A stretch of 64,000 nt of DNA from Arctic95D-9 sp035967665 (GCA_035967665.1 JAYWLB010000041.1:62001-126000); one strand, 5' to 3'; positions 8,962 through 17,904 are shown, counted from the stretch's first letter. Made by a program: numbers and translations. Notes: generated by a model not told the origin, from the letters alone.

Positions 8962-9483
8962 ATGATTAAAACGGCATCGTTACTCTGTGCAATCCTAACT
9001 CTTACAGCATCATCTCTCACTCTCTCCGCTGAAGATGATCAGGTCAAAGCAGCCCGTGAACTTCTCGAGACAATGAATTTTGAGAAGACGATGGAAGCTT
9101 CGATTGAAGCATCTCTGGATGCCCAAATGGGAGAGTTTGCCCAGATGGGCCTTCCACCCGAGGGCATCACTGAACTGAAGAAGGAGATGCTTTCGTTTTT
9201 CACAGAGGTAATGACCTACGAAGAGATGGAACCGGAAATGATCAAAATCTACACCGAGTCATTCACTGCGGATGAAATGCGGGAAATGACTAAATTCTAC
9301 CTCACTCCGGTAGGCAAAAAATCGGTCCAACTCATCCCTAAACTGACCACTCAGGGAATGGCGCTGGGACAACAAATGGTCCAGGAACGCTCGAGAGAGT
9401 TGCAGCAGAGAATCATTCCGGTCTTCCAGAAGCATATGCCGAAAGAACCGGCTCAACCCGCCCCGGCCGTGCCCGTCGAATAA
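8962..9483 (+). CDS. exported DUF2059 protein
   Basis: The N-terminus MIKTASLLCAILTLTASSL ending in a likely signal-peptidase site at LSAEDD indicates export to the periplasm. The mature part is helical, with the DUF2059 pattern YTESFTADEMREMTKFYLTPVGKKS, which recurs in this family of unknown function. 173 residues, ending in a Pro/Ala-rich tail. It appears to be a single-gene unit with its own promoter after crcB. No catalytic residues are recognisable and I assign no biochemical role. Confidence 0.8.
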   Translation: MIKTASLLCAILTLTASSLTLSAEDDQVKAARELLETMNFEKTMEASIEASLDAQMGEFAQMGLPPEGITELKKEMLSFFTEVMTYEEMEPEMIKIYTESFTADEMREMTKFYLTPVGKKSVQLIPKLTTQGMALGQQMVQERSRELQQRIIPVFQKHMPKEPAQPAPAVPVE

Positions 9484-9488
9484 TATCC

Positions 9489-9517
9489 TCCCCGGTCTGT
9501 TCCACTCCCCCCGGGGA
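9489..9517 (+). terminator. hairpin after the DUF2059 gene
   Basis: Arms tccccgg (9489-9495) and ccgggga (9511-9517) are perfect complements around a 15-base loop, just after the stop codon at 9483. No T-tract follows, so termination activity is uncertain. Confidence 0.3.
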
Positions 9518-9611
9518 ATCCGGCCCGGCTGGCTTCATTGAGGAAAGTTAGGATTGAGCGTGCCTTGAAGCAGGCGAAAGGGTATAAATTCGCCCGATGC
9601 TTCGTCGACCT

Positions 9612-11468
9612 ATGAATTTGAAAAGATCTCTATTCTGCCTCTCTCTGAGTCTGCTTTCGTTCGCTATCCTGCCTGCCAATGCTCAGGATCGCGAACCTAC
9701 CTCCACGCGGGTGACTCACGGCCCCATGCTGGGACGCCCTACGAGCCATTCGATGACAATCTGGGCACGGACGAACGAGACGGGTTCGGTGAATATTTTC
9801 TACGGGGAATCCAAAGACAATCTCGATAAAACGGCTCCGGTCCTCGAGACGCGCCTCGAGAATGACAACACCGGAACGACGACGATCGAGGGGCTCGAAC
9901 CCGATAAGACCTACTACTATCGCATCGAAGATCATCAGCTGGGCGGCTCATTCCGAACCCTTCCCGACGCCTCGCAGTTCCAAAACGCGGAAACGAATCC
10001 GGAGGGACTCTTCAATTTCAGTTTTGAATTTGCCTGTGGCAACAACCAGCGCGGCAGCGGTGACAGCGCAGGCCCGCATATTCCCGTTTACGATGTGCTC
10101 AACTCCGGGTGGCGGGACAAAGTTCACTTTGCGATCCTCAATGGCGACTGGCTCTACGAGGACCGCAGGGAGTATCAGGCGGAACAGTGGAACCATCAGG
10201 TGGGTATCACCCCGGATCTCCAGCCTCACATCGTCCAAAAGGCACCGACAATCACCGGTGTCTGGGAGAACTACAAAATTTACATGGAGCGCGGCCGCAA
10301 CCTCAGCGAGTGGCACCGGCACATCCCCACTTTCTACACCGCCGACGACCACGAACTTCTCAATGATATTTACGGAACCGGGGAAGCCGGCTACGTGAAC
10401 CGGCGCGCCGTCTTCAGGGACATTGCGACACAGGCGTGGTTCGACTACCTCGCCTGGGCCAATCCCGTCGAGCACAGCCAAACGGCCTGGTTCAGCACCG
10501 GGAACTTCAAAGCGGGAAGTGACATCATCGAAGATCCCGACGCTGACTTCACCAAGCTCGATCTCGATGCGATGGCGAATCTTCACGTTCACTGGGGCAC
10601 CCCAACCGCCGGAGTGAAAGATGCCGCACTCGACTCCGAACCGGGCGATCCCAACTCCGCGGTCTACAGTATCGTCGAAGTGGTGAGCCCGACAAAAATC
10701 AAGGTCTCTCCGACAGCGAAAGAGGATGGCACCGCAGCCTACTCAATCGGCCGTCGCTGCTACGGTAAATTCACCGTTTCCAATTGTGACTTTTTCATCC
10801 TCGATACGCGGTCTCATCGCGATCTCCACGACGTGGATAATCCGACGAAACCGGGAGCATCCATGCTGGGCAAACAACAGTTCAACTGGCTGACCAAAGG
10901 AATCAAGGAGAGTGAGGCAGATTTTGTTTTCGTCGTTTCATCCGTCAACTTTATGGTTCCGCATGTCGGAAGCGGTGGCGGCGACGATAAACAACTCACC
11001 TTGAAAAAGGATGATGCCTGGACCGTTTTTCTTGATGAGCGGGAGGAACTCATTGAGCTCTGTGATCAAATCGATCAACCCGTCTTCGTGCTGACCGGCG
11101 ACCTCCACAACTCCTTTGCTATTCGCATCACCGACAATGTATTCGAGTTCGCGAGCGGTCCTCATAACTCAATCAATCATGCCCCCATGGTCGATGAAGG
11201 AGGGCGCCCCGTTAATGGAAAATTCAAATACGGTCCCCGCGAGTGCGAGATCCGCTGGTCGAGCTACGCGATGGAGGATATTCCCAGAGCCAGCAGGACC
11301 TTCCCCCATTTCTGCGTCGTTCGAATCAACAACGTCTTCAACAACCCGGTCGAGCGGGGCGGCAATCGCTGGTATGCCTTCCCCCACCCCCAGGTCGTTT
11401 TCCAGTTTTATGATGCCTTAACAGGTGAATTCAGATACTCTGAAACCATCGTAAAAGGCCTCCCCTAA
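9612..11468 (+). CDS. secreted PhoD-like alkaline phosphatase
   Basis: PhoD-family phosphodiesterase/phosphomonoesterase that liberates phosphate from organic phosphates outside the cytoplasm. The signal peptide MNLKRSLFCLSLSLLSFAIL ends at ANAQD; for that reason I use this ATG, although another lies 15 bases upstream. An N-terminal fibronectin-like PhoD domain (HGPMLGRPTSHSMTIWART) is followed by the metallophosphatase domain with FACGNNQ, NGDWLYEDR, YTADDHELLNDIYG, FFILDTRSHRD and a late TGDLHNS. 618 residues. The phosphate theme continues nearby with pstB and a PhnD-like protein. Its substrate could also be a phosphodiester, since PhoD relatives vary. Confidence 0.85.
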   Translation: MNLKRSLFCLSLSLLSFAILPANAQDREPTSTRVTHGPMLGRPTSHSMTIWARTNETGSVNIFYGESKDNLDKTAPVLETRLENDNTGTTTIEGLEPDKTYYYRIEDHQLGGSFRTLPDASQFQNAETNPEGLFNFSFEFACGNNQRGSGDSAGPHIPVYDVLNSGWRDKVHFAILNGDWLYEDRREYQAEQWNHQVGITPDLQPHIVQKAPTITGVWENYKIYMERGRNLSEWHRHIPTFYTADDHELLNDIYGTGEAGYVNRRAVFRDIATQAWFDYLAWANPVEHSQTAWFSTGNFKAGSDIIEDPDADFTKLDLDAMANLHVHWGTPTAGVKDAALDSEPGDPNSAVYSIVEVVSPTKIKVSPTAKEDGTAAYSIGRRCYGKFTVSNCDFFILDTRSHRDLHDVDNPTKPGASMLGKQQFNWLTKGIKESEADFVFVVSSVNFMVPHVGSGGGDDKQLTLKKDDAWTVFLDEREELIELCDQIDQPVFVLTGDLHNSFAIRITDNVFEFASGPHNSINHAPMVDEGGRPVNGKFKYGPRECEIRWSSYAMEDIPRASRTFPHFCVVRINNVFNNPVERGGNRWYAFPHPQVVFQFYDALTGEFRYSETIVKGLP

Positions 11469-11506
11469 CGCCCGGACCTTCCACTTCTATTTTTCGCACC
11501 ACTGCT

Positions 11507-12415
11507 TTGAAAGCTATTCTCAAGAACATTGTGACCGAGCGCGAATTTGATCTCGGCGCGGTAAGCATGATCGGTCGCAGCTCCGAGTGCCAAATTCAAA
11601 TACCGGACCCGCGCGTTTCCCGCAGGCATGCCATGATTCGAAAACAGGACGGTGGCTACTACCTGTTCGATCTCGGCAGCTTTAACGGGAGCTACCTCAA
11701 TGGCTCACGGGTTACCACAGCAAGGCAGTTGAACGATGGGAGCACTCTCAGCTTCGCCGGACACGAATACTCCTACCGCCAGGAGGGCAGCAGCGGGGCG
11801 ACTCAAAATCTGAATACTCTGGGCGGCTCGACGATTGCGATGATTCGCTCGACCCCGGTGATCATCCTCGTCAGTGACATCATGGGGTTTACCGCACTTT
11901 CCGAAGCTATCTCACCCGATGATCTCGCTCAAATTATGGGCGGATGGTATGCAGACTGTGAGATGATCATTTCATCAGCCGGCGCCACCGTGGACAAATT
12001 TATTGGCGATTGCGTCCTCGCCTACTGGACAACGGTGGATGAGAACACACTCAAAGCGGCCCTCTCGGCAGCGGAACAGCTCCTCGCATCTTCAGACCGC
12101 ATCCAGAAAGCCCACCCCGAAGTATTTGCCGAAGTTTCCCGTGACTTCAAGATCGGCGTCGCCCTCCATACCGGCAAAGTGGCCTACGGAGGTATGAGTC
12201 AGGGCGAATTCACACTCGTTGGCGACCCGGTGAACCTCACCTTTCGCCTGGAGTCATTGACGCGAAAACTTGACCGGCCCGTGCTCGCATCGGGAGACTT
12301 CATGAGAGCACTACCCAACTCCCGGGCCTACGGGAGAGGTATGGGGGTTCACAAAGTGAAGGGCAGGGCTCAGGGTGTCGAAGTTCATTCGATCACCCAG
12401 TTCCCGAACTCCTGA
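11507..12415 (+). CDS. FHA domain-class III adenylate cyclase
   Basis: Predicted soluble enzyme making cAMP, coupled to a phosphothreonine-reading module. Residues 1-92 form an FHA domain with MIGRSSECQIQI, PRVSRRHA and NGSYLNG, the phosphopeptide-binding loops. Residues 115-300 are a class III cyclase catalytic domain: metal ligands Asp124 (VSDIMGFT) and Asp168 (DKFIGDCVLAYW), adenine-type Lys164, Asp240 and transition-state Asn243/Arg247 (GDPVNLTFRLE) are all present, so it should be active and ATP-specific. The start is TTG; the FHA strand begins at once, which supports it. It lies 38 bases after the PhoD gene. FHA-cyclases normally respond to Ser/Thr kinases; none is visible here. Confidence 0.88.
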   Translation: MKAILKNIVTEREFDLGAVSMIGRSSECQIQIPDPRVSRRHAMIRKQDGGYYLFDLGSFNGSYLNGSRVTTARQLNDGSTLSFAGHEYSYRQEGSSGATQNLNTLGGSTIAMIRSTPVIILVSDIMGFTALSEAISPDDLAQIMGGWYADCEMIISSAGATVDKFIGDCVLAYWTTVDENTLKAALSAAEQLLASSDRIQKAHPEVFAEVSRDFKIGVALHTGKVAYGGMSQGEFTLVGDPVNLTFRLESLTRKLDRPVLASGDFMRALPNSRAYGRGMGVHKVKGRAQGVEVHSITQFPNS

Positions 12416-12478
12416 ACACTGCTTTCCCGCAGGGCGCGGGGCGAAGCAATGTTGGTAAAATTGAGAAAGTTCGAAAAC

Positions 12479-13330
12479 CTAACCGAAGCGACCTGAGATA
12501 TAATCTTCGGTCTCCTGCTTTGCCGGGTTGTTGAAAATGGTCGTAGTGGCGCCCACTTCAACCAGCTCTCCGAGATAGAAATAAGCGGTGCGGTCTGAAA
12601 CGCGCGTCGCCTGCTGCATATTGTGAGTCACGATGACGATCGTGAACTCATCTTTCAATTGAGTGATCAACTCCTCAATGATAGCTGTGGAAATCGGATC
12701 CAGAGCTGAGCAGGGCTCATCCATAAGGATGATTTTCGGCTCCACCGCAATCGTTCTTGCGATACAGAGACGCTGCTGCTGACCACCTGAAAGTCCCAGT
12801 CCGCTCGCATGAAGACGATCTTTCACCTCATCCCAGAGGCCGGCGAGCGTCAGGCTGCGCTCAACCACTTCATCAAGAACCGATTGCTGGTTAACCCCCT
12901 GAATCCGCAGGCCGAAAGCGACGTTTTCATAGATGCTCTTAGGGAAGGGATTGTATTTCTGGAACACCATTCCGACATGCTTCCGCAACTCGATGGGATC
13001 GACTTCAGAGTCATAGATATCAGTATCGAGAATGCTGATACTTCCCTTGGTGATCGCCGCCGTGGGGATGAGATCATTCATCCGGTTGAGACAGCGGAGG
13101 AGTGTCGATTTACCGCATCCGGAAGGCCCGATGAATGCAGTGACTTCACCCCGGTTGATATCGAGCGAGACGTCCCTGAGAACATCTTTCCCTTTCGTAT
13201 AAGCAAAATTCACGTCATCAATCTTGATGATCGTTTGAGCAGACCTTTCGCCAGGGTGTGAACTGGTAACACGTTCCTCTCCCGGTATACCGGCGTTGGT
13301 GATTTCTTTTTCCGACATGGTGGTTTTCAT
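12479..13330 (-). CDS. pstB: phosphate ABC transporter ATP-binding protein PstB
   Basis: ATPase of the high-affinity phosphate importer PstSCAB. Walker A GPSGCGKST, the PstB-typical QKYNPFPKSIYENV, signature LSGGQQQRLCIAR, Walker B IILMDEPCSALDPIS and H-loop VTHNM are all present. I use the ATG at 13330 (MKTTMSEKEI); an upstream in-frame TTG adds nine residues, and another ATG lies at 13318. About 40 residues precede the ABC fold, slightly more than usual. No pstS, pstC or pstA lies next to it: upstream is a 700-base gap and downstream is the convergent cyclase gene. It must act with permeases encoded elsewhere, or is the 3' remnant of a broken-up operon. Confidence 0.93.
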   Translation of the reverse strand: MKTTMSEKEITNAGIPGEERVTSSHPGERSAQTIIKIDDVNFAYTKGKDVLRDVSLDINRGEVTAFIGPSGCGKSTLLRCLNRMNDLIPTAAITKGSISILDTDIYDSEVDPIELRKHVGMVFQKYNPFPKSIYENVAFGLRIQGVNQQSVLDEVVERSLTLAGLWDEVKDRLHASGLGLSGGQQQRLCIARTIAVEPKIILMDEPCSALDPISTAIIEELITQLKDEFTIVIVTHNMQQATRVSDRTAYFYLGELVEVGATTTIFNNPAKQETEDYISGRFG

Positions 13331-14048
13331 TTCGTTTTGTCTGTCGTGGTTTCGCAAAATTGCGGCATTTATTCAATCTGTCAGGTTCAATTTTACATTT
13401 ATCACTTCACCATTCTTCCGGAAACAAGCCCGGGAAACAGATGGAGAGAGCGGCAAAAATCGTGGCAGCCCCTCTGCAGACGGAAAAGGCTCCCTGCTGT
13501 TTGGACTTCCAATACCCTGTCCGGGGTATTGATGCTCTCCCCGGGGAGAGCTCTCGTGGCCGGCTTCCGGAATCCTAAGCGAGCTGATTCATTCTTAAAA
13601 AAAAGAGCCTTACGCTTCGCATGTGAGCAGCCTATTAAACGGAGCAGAGCACCTCCAGGACCGACAGCGTTCCGCTCAATCAAACATCCATCACGTTCAT
13701 TTTCAGCCACCGGGGAGGAAAAGTTTCCCCGTTGAGCGGTCCAGCCTTCGTAGACGGAGGGGTCTTTGGGAGTATCGGCGGTGTGATCGCTCATCTGCTG
13801 GATTTCATGCGGCGAAGGTGTCTCACATTCGCGCCATAAAGACAGTCAATCCGGGGATTATTCGCCTTAAAAAGTGTTACAAATAAGTCACTGAATGACC
13901 TGCCGGGAGAATTCCGGGGCGAAAAACGAAGCTGAAATCGAACGTTCTCGCGAATCACTTATCAAAAGGCCCGCCGGCGTGACACTTCATGCCCGCAGGG
14001 AACTTATCGCTACCGGCCCGCCGATGACAAACGCCAATTTGGCTGCTT
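13331..14048. other. 718-base gap between the kinase gene and pstB
   Basis: No convincing gene. A minus-strand reading frame of 130 codons (13402-13794) has a plausible-looking beginning (MSDHTADTPKDPSVYEGW) but then becomes Arg/Ser-rich and crosses two palindromes, so I do not call it; it could be a decayed gene once in front of pstB. A 5-codon frame overlaps its ATG as ATGA. Two adjacent palindromes are listed separately. Confidence 0.5.
13511..13551. repeat. two adjacent perfect palindromes upstream of pstB
   Basis: aataccc (13511-13517) pairs with gggtatt (13524-13530) around a 6-base loop. Immediately after comes the 18-base perfect palindrome gctctccccggggagagc at 13534-13551. They lie about 180-220 bases before the pstB start. 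They could be paired hairpins in the leader, a terminator of the kinase transcript (no T-tract), or protein sites. Confidence 0.5.
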
Positions 14049-16400
14049 TCAACCAGCCAGCGACACGGGCCCTTCCGGAACATTCTTAAGGAAACTCTTC
14101 AGGCTCTCCATCGGAATAGGTTTGGGAATGTAGGCATCGGCGTGCGCGGCATGGGCATCCTCCGCCGTCATCTGCTCAGCGGTCATCAACGCTACTGAAA
14201 CTTCACGATAGGAATCTCCGGCATGGCCTTCCCGAATTCGGTTAATGAGCGTCATTCCATCCATTCCCGGCATCCTCAGATCAGAAATAACCGCATCGTA
14301 GTGCTTGCCGGCAAGCTGCTCGAGACAATCGGAGCCATCCACCGCAATACCGGTGCGATATCCCCACCTCAAAAGAAACTTCTCGATCATTTGGCGAACC
14401 GCAGGGTTGTCATCCACAACCATGACCCATTTTTCGCCCTCACCATTTGAAGGTTCCAATCCCTTCGCACTCAACTCTTTAAAACCTCGAATCCATCGCG
14501 GATCGGCCTCCGGTTCAGGGATATCCCGGGCATGTTCTGCAAGAAACTGCTGAATTTCATCGAAAGCAATTGGCTTCACGATGAAATGATTGGCGCCTGC
14601 AGCTTTCGCTTCGTCCTGCGATAGAATATCAGCAGACATCATCGAAATCGGCATTTCGGAAATCTTATCGCCACACTCGCCCTCCCTGATGCGGCGCAAA
14701 ACCTCCATGCCTCCGATCTTCGGCATGCGCAAATCCAGAAAGAGAACGTCGAATGTTTCTCCGCTTTTCAATATTTCGAGACATTCTTCCCCGTCCCCCG
14801 CAAAGTTCACCTCCTGGCCCATTCGGCCCAGAACGCTCTTCACCAGCTTCCGGTTAGCCGGATCATCCTCCGCAACAAGAATTCGAAGGTTTTGAGCCCC
14901 TCTCTCAACGAAAACACTTCTCTCAGGATCGGGAAAACTACTCTTCTCCGGGACCTCGCTGGAGACAGGCAGGCGGAGGGTAAAGAAGAATTCCGACCCG
15001 GATCCCATCTTACTTTCCACCGAAAGATCGCCTTCCATAATGGAAACCAGTTTGCGGGAGATGGAAACCCCAAGCCCGGTTCCCCCGAATTTGCGCGTAA
15101 TCGAAGCATCCCCCTGAGAAAATGGCTCAAAGATTTTCTCAACGAACTCCGGAGGCATGCCGATTCCCGAGTCCTTTACTGAAAAACGAATCTCAACCTC
15201 ATTTCCGGATTCAAAAGTGCCCTCAGCGGCAATCGCAGATACGACAATTTTCCCCTTCTCCGTGAATTTCACCGCGTTACCGGCGAGATTTAAAATGATC
15301 TGCTTCAGGCGATGCGGATCCCCATCAACCATCAAATCACCATCGAAATTTGTGTCGAGAACAAGCTCCACGTCTTTGCTTTTCGCCTGATCCCCTAACA
15401 TCATCGCAACGTCGTCAATCACAGTGAGGGGAGAGAATGAAACCTTCTCCAACTGAATTCCATTCGCTTCGATCTTTGAGAGGTCCAGAATATCGTTGAG
15501 GATCTGGAGAAGAAACGCGCCGCTTTCACGGATATGCCCCACATACTCCCTCTCATCACCTGAAATTCCCGACACATCGAGAAGATCGGCAAATCCGAGG
15601 ATCGCACCAAGAGGGGTTCTGATCTCGTGACTCATCAACGAAAGAAACTCGGTTCGCGCTGCCGCAACGGCTTCCGCAGCTTTGGTTCGTCCCCGCTCTT
15701 CGCGCAATTGCTCCTCTTTCAAACTCTTCTCCCGAATCGCACGAACCGCGGCTACAAGACTGCGATCAAGGTGAGTCAATTCTCTCGAACAAAAGTTATG
15801 AGGCTCTATGTCAGCAGAAGGCTTCCCCAACACCATATCAACTTTGCTTTCGAGATGAGCGAGAGGACGTACAAAATAGAACTCCACGAAAGCAACCAGG
15901 CAAATTCCAATTCCCACGATCGAAGCGACAACGATTTGAACAATCCCCGCAGCCCGCTTCTTCATCGGTGCCACTAGAATATCCCGATTCCATTCGAGAT
16001 GGATCTCCCCGAAGTTCTGCCCCAGATAATCGATCGGGGTTTTCGTCTTGTATGGTTCACTGTCACTCTGAGATTCAGCAAACCATGAGGCTAACACTTC
16101 GCCGTCATAGTTTGTTACCGTCATCTGGTCGATTCCGAGATCCAGCTTCTTAAGACCGTCCACAATCGTTTGCAGGGCAGGCCTGTCCTCCGACAGAATC
16201 GCGTCGATCGACAGATGCTTAATCAGGTCGGTCTGACTCCTGCTCAGTTGCTCAACCCGCTCAGAGATCCTTCCGAGATCCCGCTGATATACATAAAACG
16301 AGATACAGGTGCTCAGCACGATCCCAATGGCCATCATGAGAATGATGGTCTGGGCCCGGAGCGAAAACCGTTGCATGCCGCCACGAATGAATGGCGTCAT
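14049..16400 (-). CDS. membrane hybrid histidine kinase with two receiver domains
   Basis: Two-component sensor. Two membrane helices (about 17-37 and 152-176) flank a short periplasmic region. After a HAMP-like linker and coiled coil comes the HisKA domain with His258 in FLSLMSHEIRTPLGAILGF, then the HATPase with N-box NLAGNAVKFTEKG, G1 KDSGIGMPPEFVEKIFEPF and G2 GGTGLGVSISR. Two C-terminal receivers follow: LRILVAEDDPANRK...LFLDLRMPKIGG (about 505-620) and WVMVVDDNPAVRQ...VISDLRMPGMDG (about 655-775). 783 residues. No HPt or DNA-binding output domain is attached. It is the second gene of an operon, 53 bases after a PhnD-like binding protein, which suggests that the lipoprotein is its ligand-sensing partner. 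Confidence 0.92.
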   Translation of the reverse strand: MTPFIRGGMQRFSLRAQTIILMMAIGIVLSTCISFYVYQRDLGRISERVEQLSRSQTDLIKHLSIDAILSEDRPALQTIVDGLKKLDLGIDQMTVTNYDGEVLASWFAESQSDSEPYKTKTPIDYLGQNFGEIHLEWNRDILVAPMKKRAAGIVQIVVASIVGIGICLVAFVEFYFVRPLAHLESKVDMVLGKPSADIEPHNFCSRELTHLDRSLVAAVRAIREKSLKEEQLREERGRTKAAEAVAAARTEFLSLMSHEIRTPLGAILGFADLLDVSGISGDEREYVGHIRESGAFLLQILNDILDLSKIEANGIQLEKVSFSPLTVIDDVAMMLGDQAKSKDVELVLDTNFDGDLMVDGDPHRLKQIILNLAGNAVKFTEKGKIVVSAIAAEGTFESGNEVEIRFSVKDSGIGMPPEFVEKIFEPFSQGDASITRKFGGTGLGVSISRKLVSIMEGDLSVESKMGSGSEFFFTLRLPVSSEVPEKSSFPDPERSVFVERGAQNLRILVAEDDPANRKLVKSVLGRMGQEVNFAGDGEECLEILKSGETFDVLFLDLRMPKIGGMEVLRRIREGECGDKISEMPISMMSADILSQDEAKAAGANHFIVKPIAFDEIQQFLAEHARDIPEPEADPRWIRGFKELSAKGLEPSNGEGEKWVMVVDDNPAVRQMIEKFLLRWGYRTGIAVDGSDCLEQLAGKHYDAVISDLRMPGMDGMTLINRIREGHAGDSYREVSVALMTAEQMTAEDAHAAHADAYIPKPIPMESLKSFLKNVPEGPVSLAG

Positions 16401-16453
16401 ATCAGTTGAATGTAGGGGTAAAAATCATCAAACCGCGTCGGGGAGCGTGCGCA

Positions 16454-17368
16454 CTACTGAGAAACAGTAGTTAAAGAGGACCCGAATTGCTTGCTGCGAA
16501 TCATTGCCGCACCTGTTTCTTCGTAATACTGAGGGCCCGACTCAACAAATCCGTCGATCCCAATCTCGTCGGCCTGCTCCGGAGTAATTTCCAGCATGGC
16601 CCGTTTCAGCGCTTCGGCCACTTCAGGGTCGAGGTCCGGGTGCGCAATCCAGGGCTTTGTCACATTATCGAACGCAACCAGCGTCCTTAAAGGATACCCC
16701 TCTTCGATCAACGCATCGAAGGAGCTGGACTTCAGCGCACCTGCGTCAAAGGCTTTTGCCGCGACCGCCATACCAACACTGTCGTGACGCCCGAGAAAGG
16801 CGTGTTGAGACAGGTCGGCTGAGTGGATTCCTTTCGATATGAGAATGTCCTGCGAGAGGTATCTGCCGATGGTCGAAAGTGGAGATCCGAAAGCGAACGA
16901 TTTTCCTTTCAGCTCTTCTATCGACTGAATCTCAGAATCCTCGTGAACTACAATCAACCCTTTGAAGGACCGCTTCCCTTTCTTCGATTCCATCGCGAGA
17001 ATCTCCAAATCGGAATTTTCATCCATAGCATGGATGTATGAGGCCGGTCCCAGGCGGGAAAAGTGAACTTCCCCTATCGCGATATCAGAAATTCCCGCCA
17101 GATAGCTGTTCGCGATTTTCATCTGAATATCAACAGGCCGTCCGAGCGATTCACTGACTGTTTTCTCCAGCCAGCTGATTGCCGGGGCAAACTCTTTAAC
17201 GACATCCGAAGCCTTGTCTGCGGTGTAGACTCCGAAAACAACCCGGGTCGCAGCTTCTGAAGAAACATCCGCAGCAGTTTTACCCTGTTCGCCGTTTGTT
17301 CCAGAATCGGAACATGCAACAAACAGAGTCGAGGAGATGGTGAGGAGGAGTACCAATCGAGCAATCAT
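16454..17368 (-). CDS. PhnD-like phosphonate/phosphite-binding lipoprotein
   Basis: Solute-binding protein of the PhnD/PtxB type. The N-terminus MIARLVLLLTISSTLFVAC has a lipobox at FVAC-S, so it should be an anchored lipoprotein of the cell envelope. The mature fold shows RVVFGVYTADKASDVVKEFAP, EVHFSRLGPASYIHA and LKGKSFAFGSPLSTIGRYL, all family features. 304 residues. No transporter permease or ATPase genes adjoin it; the next gene in the operon is a hybrid histidine kinase. Binding proteins of this kind next to kinases are known as periplasmic sensors, so a role in signalling rather than import is the better guess. The ligand is not predictable. Confidence 0.82.
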   Translation of the reverse strand: MIARLVLLLTISSTLFVACSDSGTNGEQGKTAADVSSEAATRVVFGVYTADKASDVVKEFAPAISWLEKTVSESLGRPVDIQMKIANSYLAGISDIAIGEVHFSRLGPASYIHAMDENSDLEILAMESKKGKRSFKGLIVVHEDSEIQSIEELKGKSFAFGSPLSTIGRYLSQDILISKGIHSADLSQHAFLGRHDSVGMAVAAKAFDAGALKSSSFDALIEEGYPLRTLVAFDNVTKPWIAHPDLDPEVAEALKRAMLEITPEQADEIGIDGFVESGPQYYEETGAAMIRSKQFGSSLTTVSQ

Positions 17369-17386
17369 TTCGTTAAATTATTATGT

Positions 17387-17415
17387 AAGTTATGATAATT
17401 ATGGTATTTTGTCAA
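17387..17415 (-). promoter_or_regulatory. strong candidate promoter of the PhnD-kinase operon
   Basis: On the minus strand, TTGACA (17415-17410) and TAACTT (17392-17387) are separated by exactly 17 bases. The ATG of the lipoprotein at 17368 lies 18 bases beyond the -10 hexamer. The interval is very AT-rich and contains an overlapping ataattat motif that could bind a regulator. Confidence 0.5.
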
Positions 17416-17474
17416 AACAGTTTAACTTTTCAGGCCTGACTCAATTTCCCGCTCTCCAGAATTTCCAGCTCATC

Positions 17475-17804
17475 ATGAAGCCAAGATCACCAATAACGCT
17501 GGCATTTGCCTTCACCCTGTTTCTGTTCACAGGAGTAGAGACCATGGCAACCGAAGGCAGCGGACTGAACAGTCGCGAGGAGGCAAGCAGCCAAATCACG
17601 ACAGGCAAAGTCGCCCCTTCAATCATTGAAGCGACGCCGGACGATGTCAGCGGCTTCAGTGACGTGACAAAGGATGAGCGAAAAAGGCTGCTGGCCGGAA
17701 TTGGCTATCTCTACATAGGCTTCCTTCTGGTCCTCTTCGCATGCGAAATGAGCATTCGAAAGGAAAAGCGCCCCGAGCCGAAACTCTATCTGGTGAAGAG
17801 GTAG
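17475..17804 (+). CDS. small membrane protein with signal peptide, unknown
   Basis: 109 residues from the ATG at 17475 (MKPRSPITLAFAFTLFLFTG), chosen because it opens a signal peptide; a longer reading upstream has no conserved features and would cross the divergent promoter. A short extracytoplasmic segment is followed by one membrane helix (GIGYLYIGFLLVLFACEM) and a basic tail. The single YLYIGF-type helix after a signal peptide is reminiscent of CcmD-like peptides of cytochrome c maturation, but no other ccm gene is nearby, so this is only a possibility. It is divergent from the PhnD-kinase operon. Confidence 0.55.
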   Translation: MKPRSPITLAFAFTLFLFTGVETMATEGSGLNSREEASSQITTGKVAPSIIEATPDDVSGFSDVTKDERKRLLAGIGYLYIGFLLVLFACEMSIRKEKRPEPKLYLVKR

Positions 17805-17904
17805 GAAGACTCCGTATAAGAATCCCTCTCTTTCGCCATTTCTCTATAATGCGCCACCCGGGAAATCCCCGGCAGGCCATGAACCGGAAACTCGCGGGCT
17901 TTTT

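Noticed and set aside
13402..13794. 130-codon minus-strand frame upstream of pstB
   Set aside because: Only the first 20 or so residues look protein-like; the rest crosses two palindromes and has shadow-frame composition. Could be a decayed gene, but not enough support to call it.
17475..17804. Definite CcmD assignment of the small membrane protein
   Set aside because: Only the helix type is suggestive; no other cytochrome c maturation gene is present.
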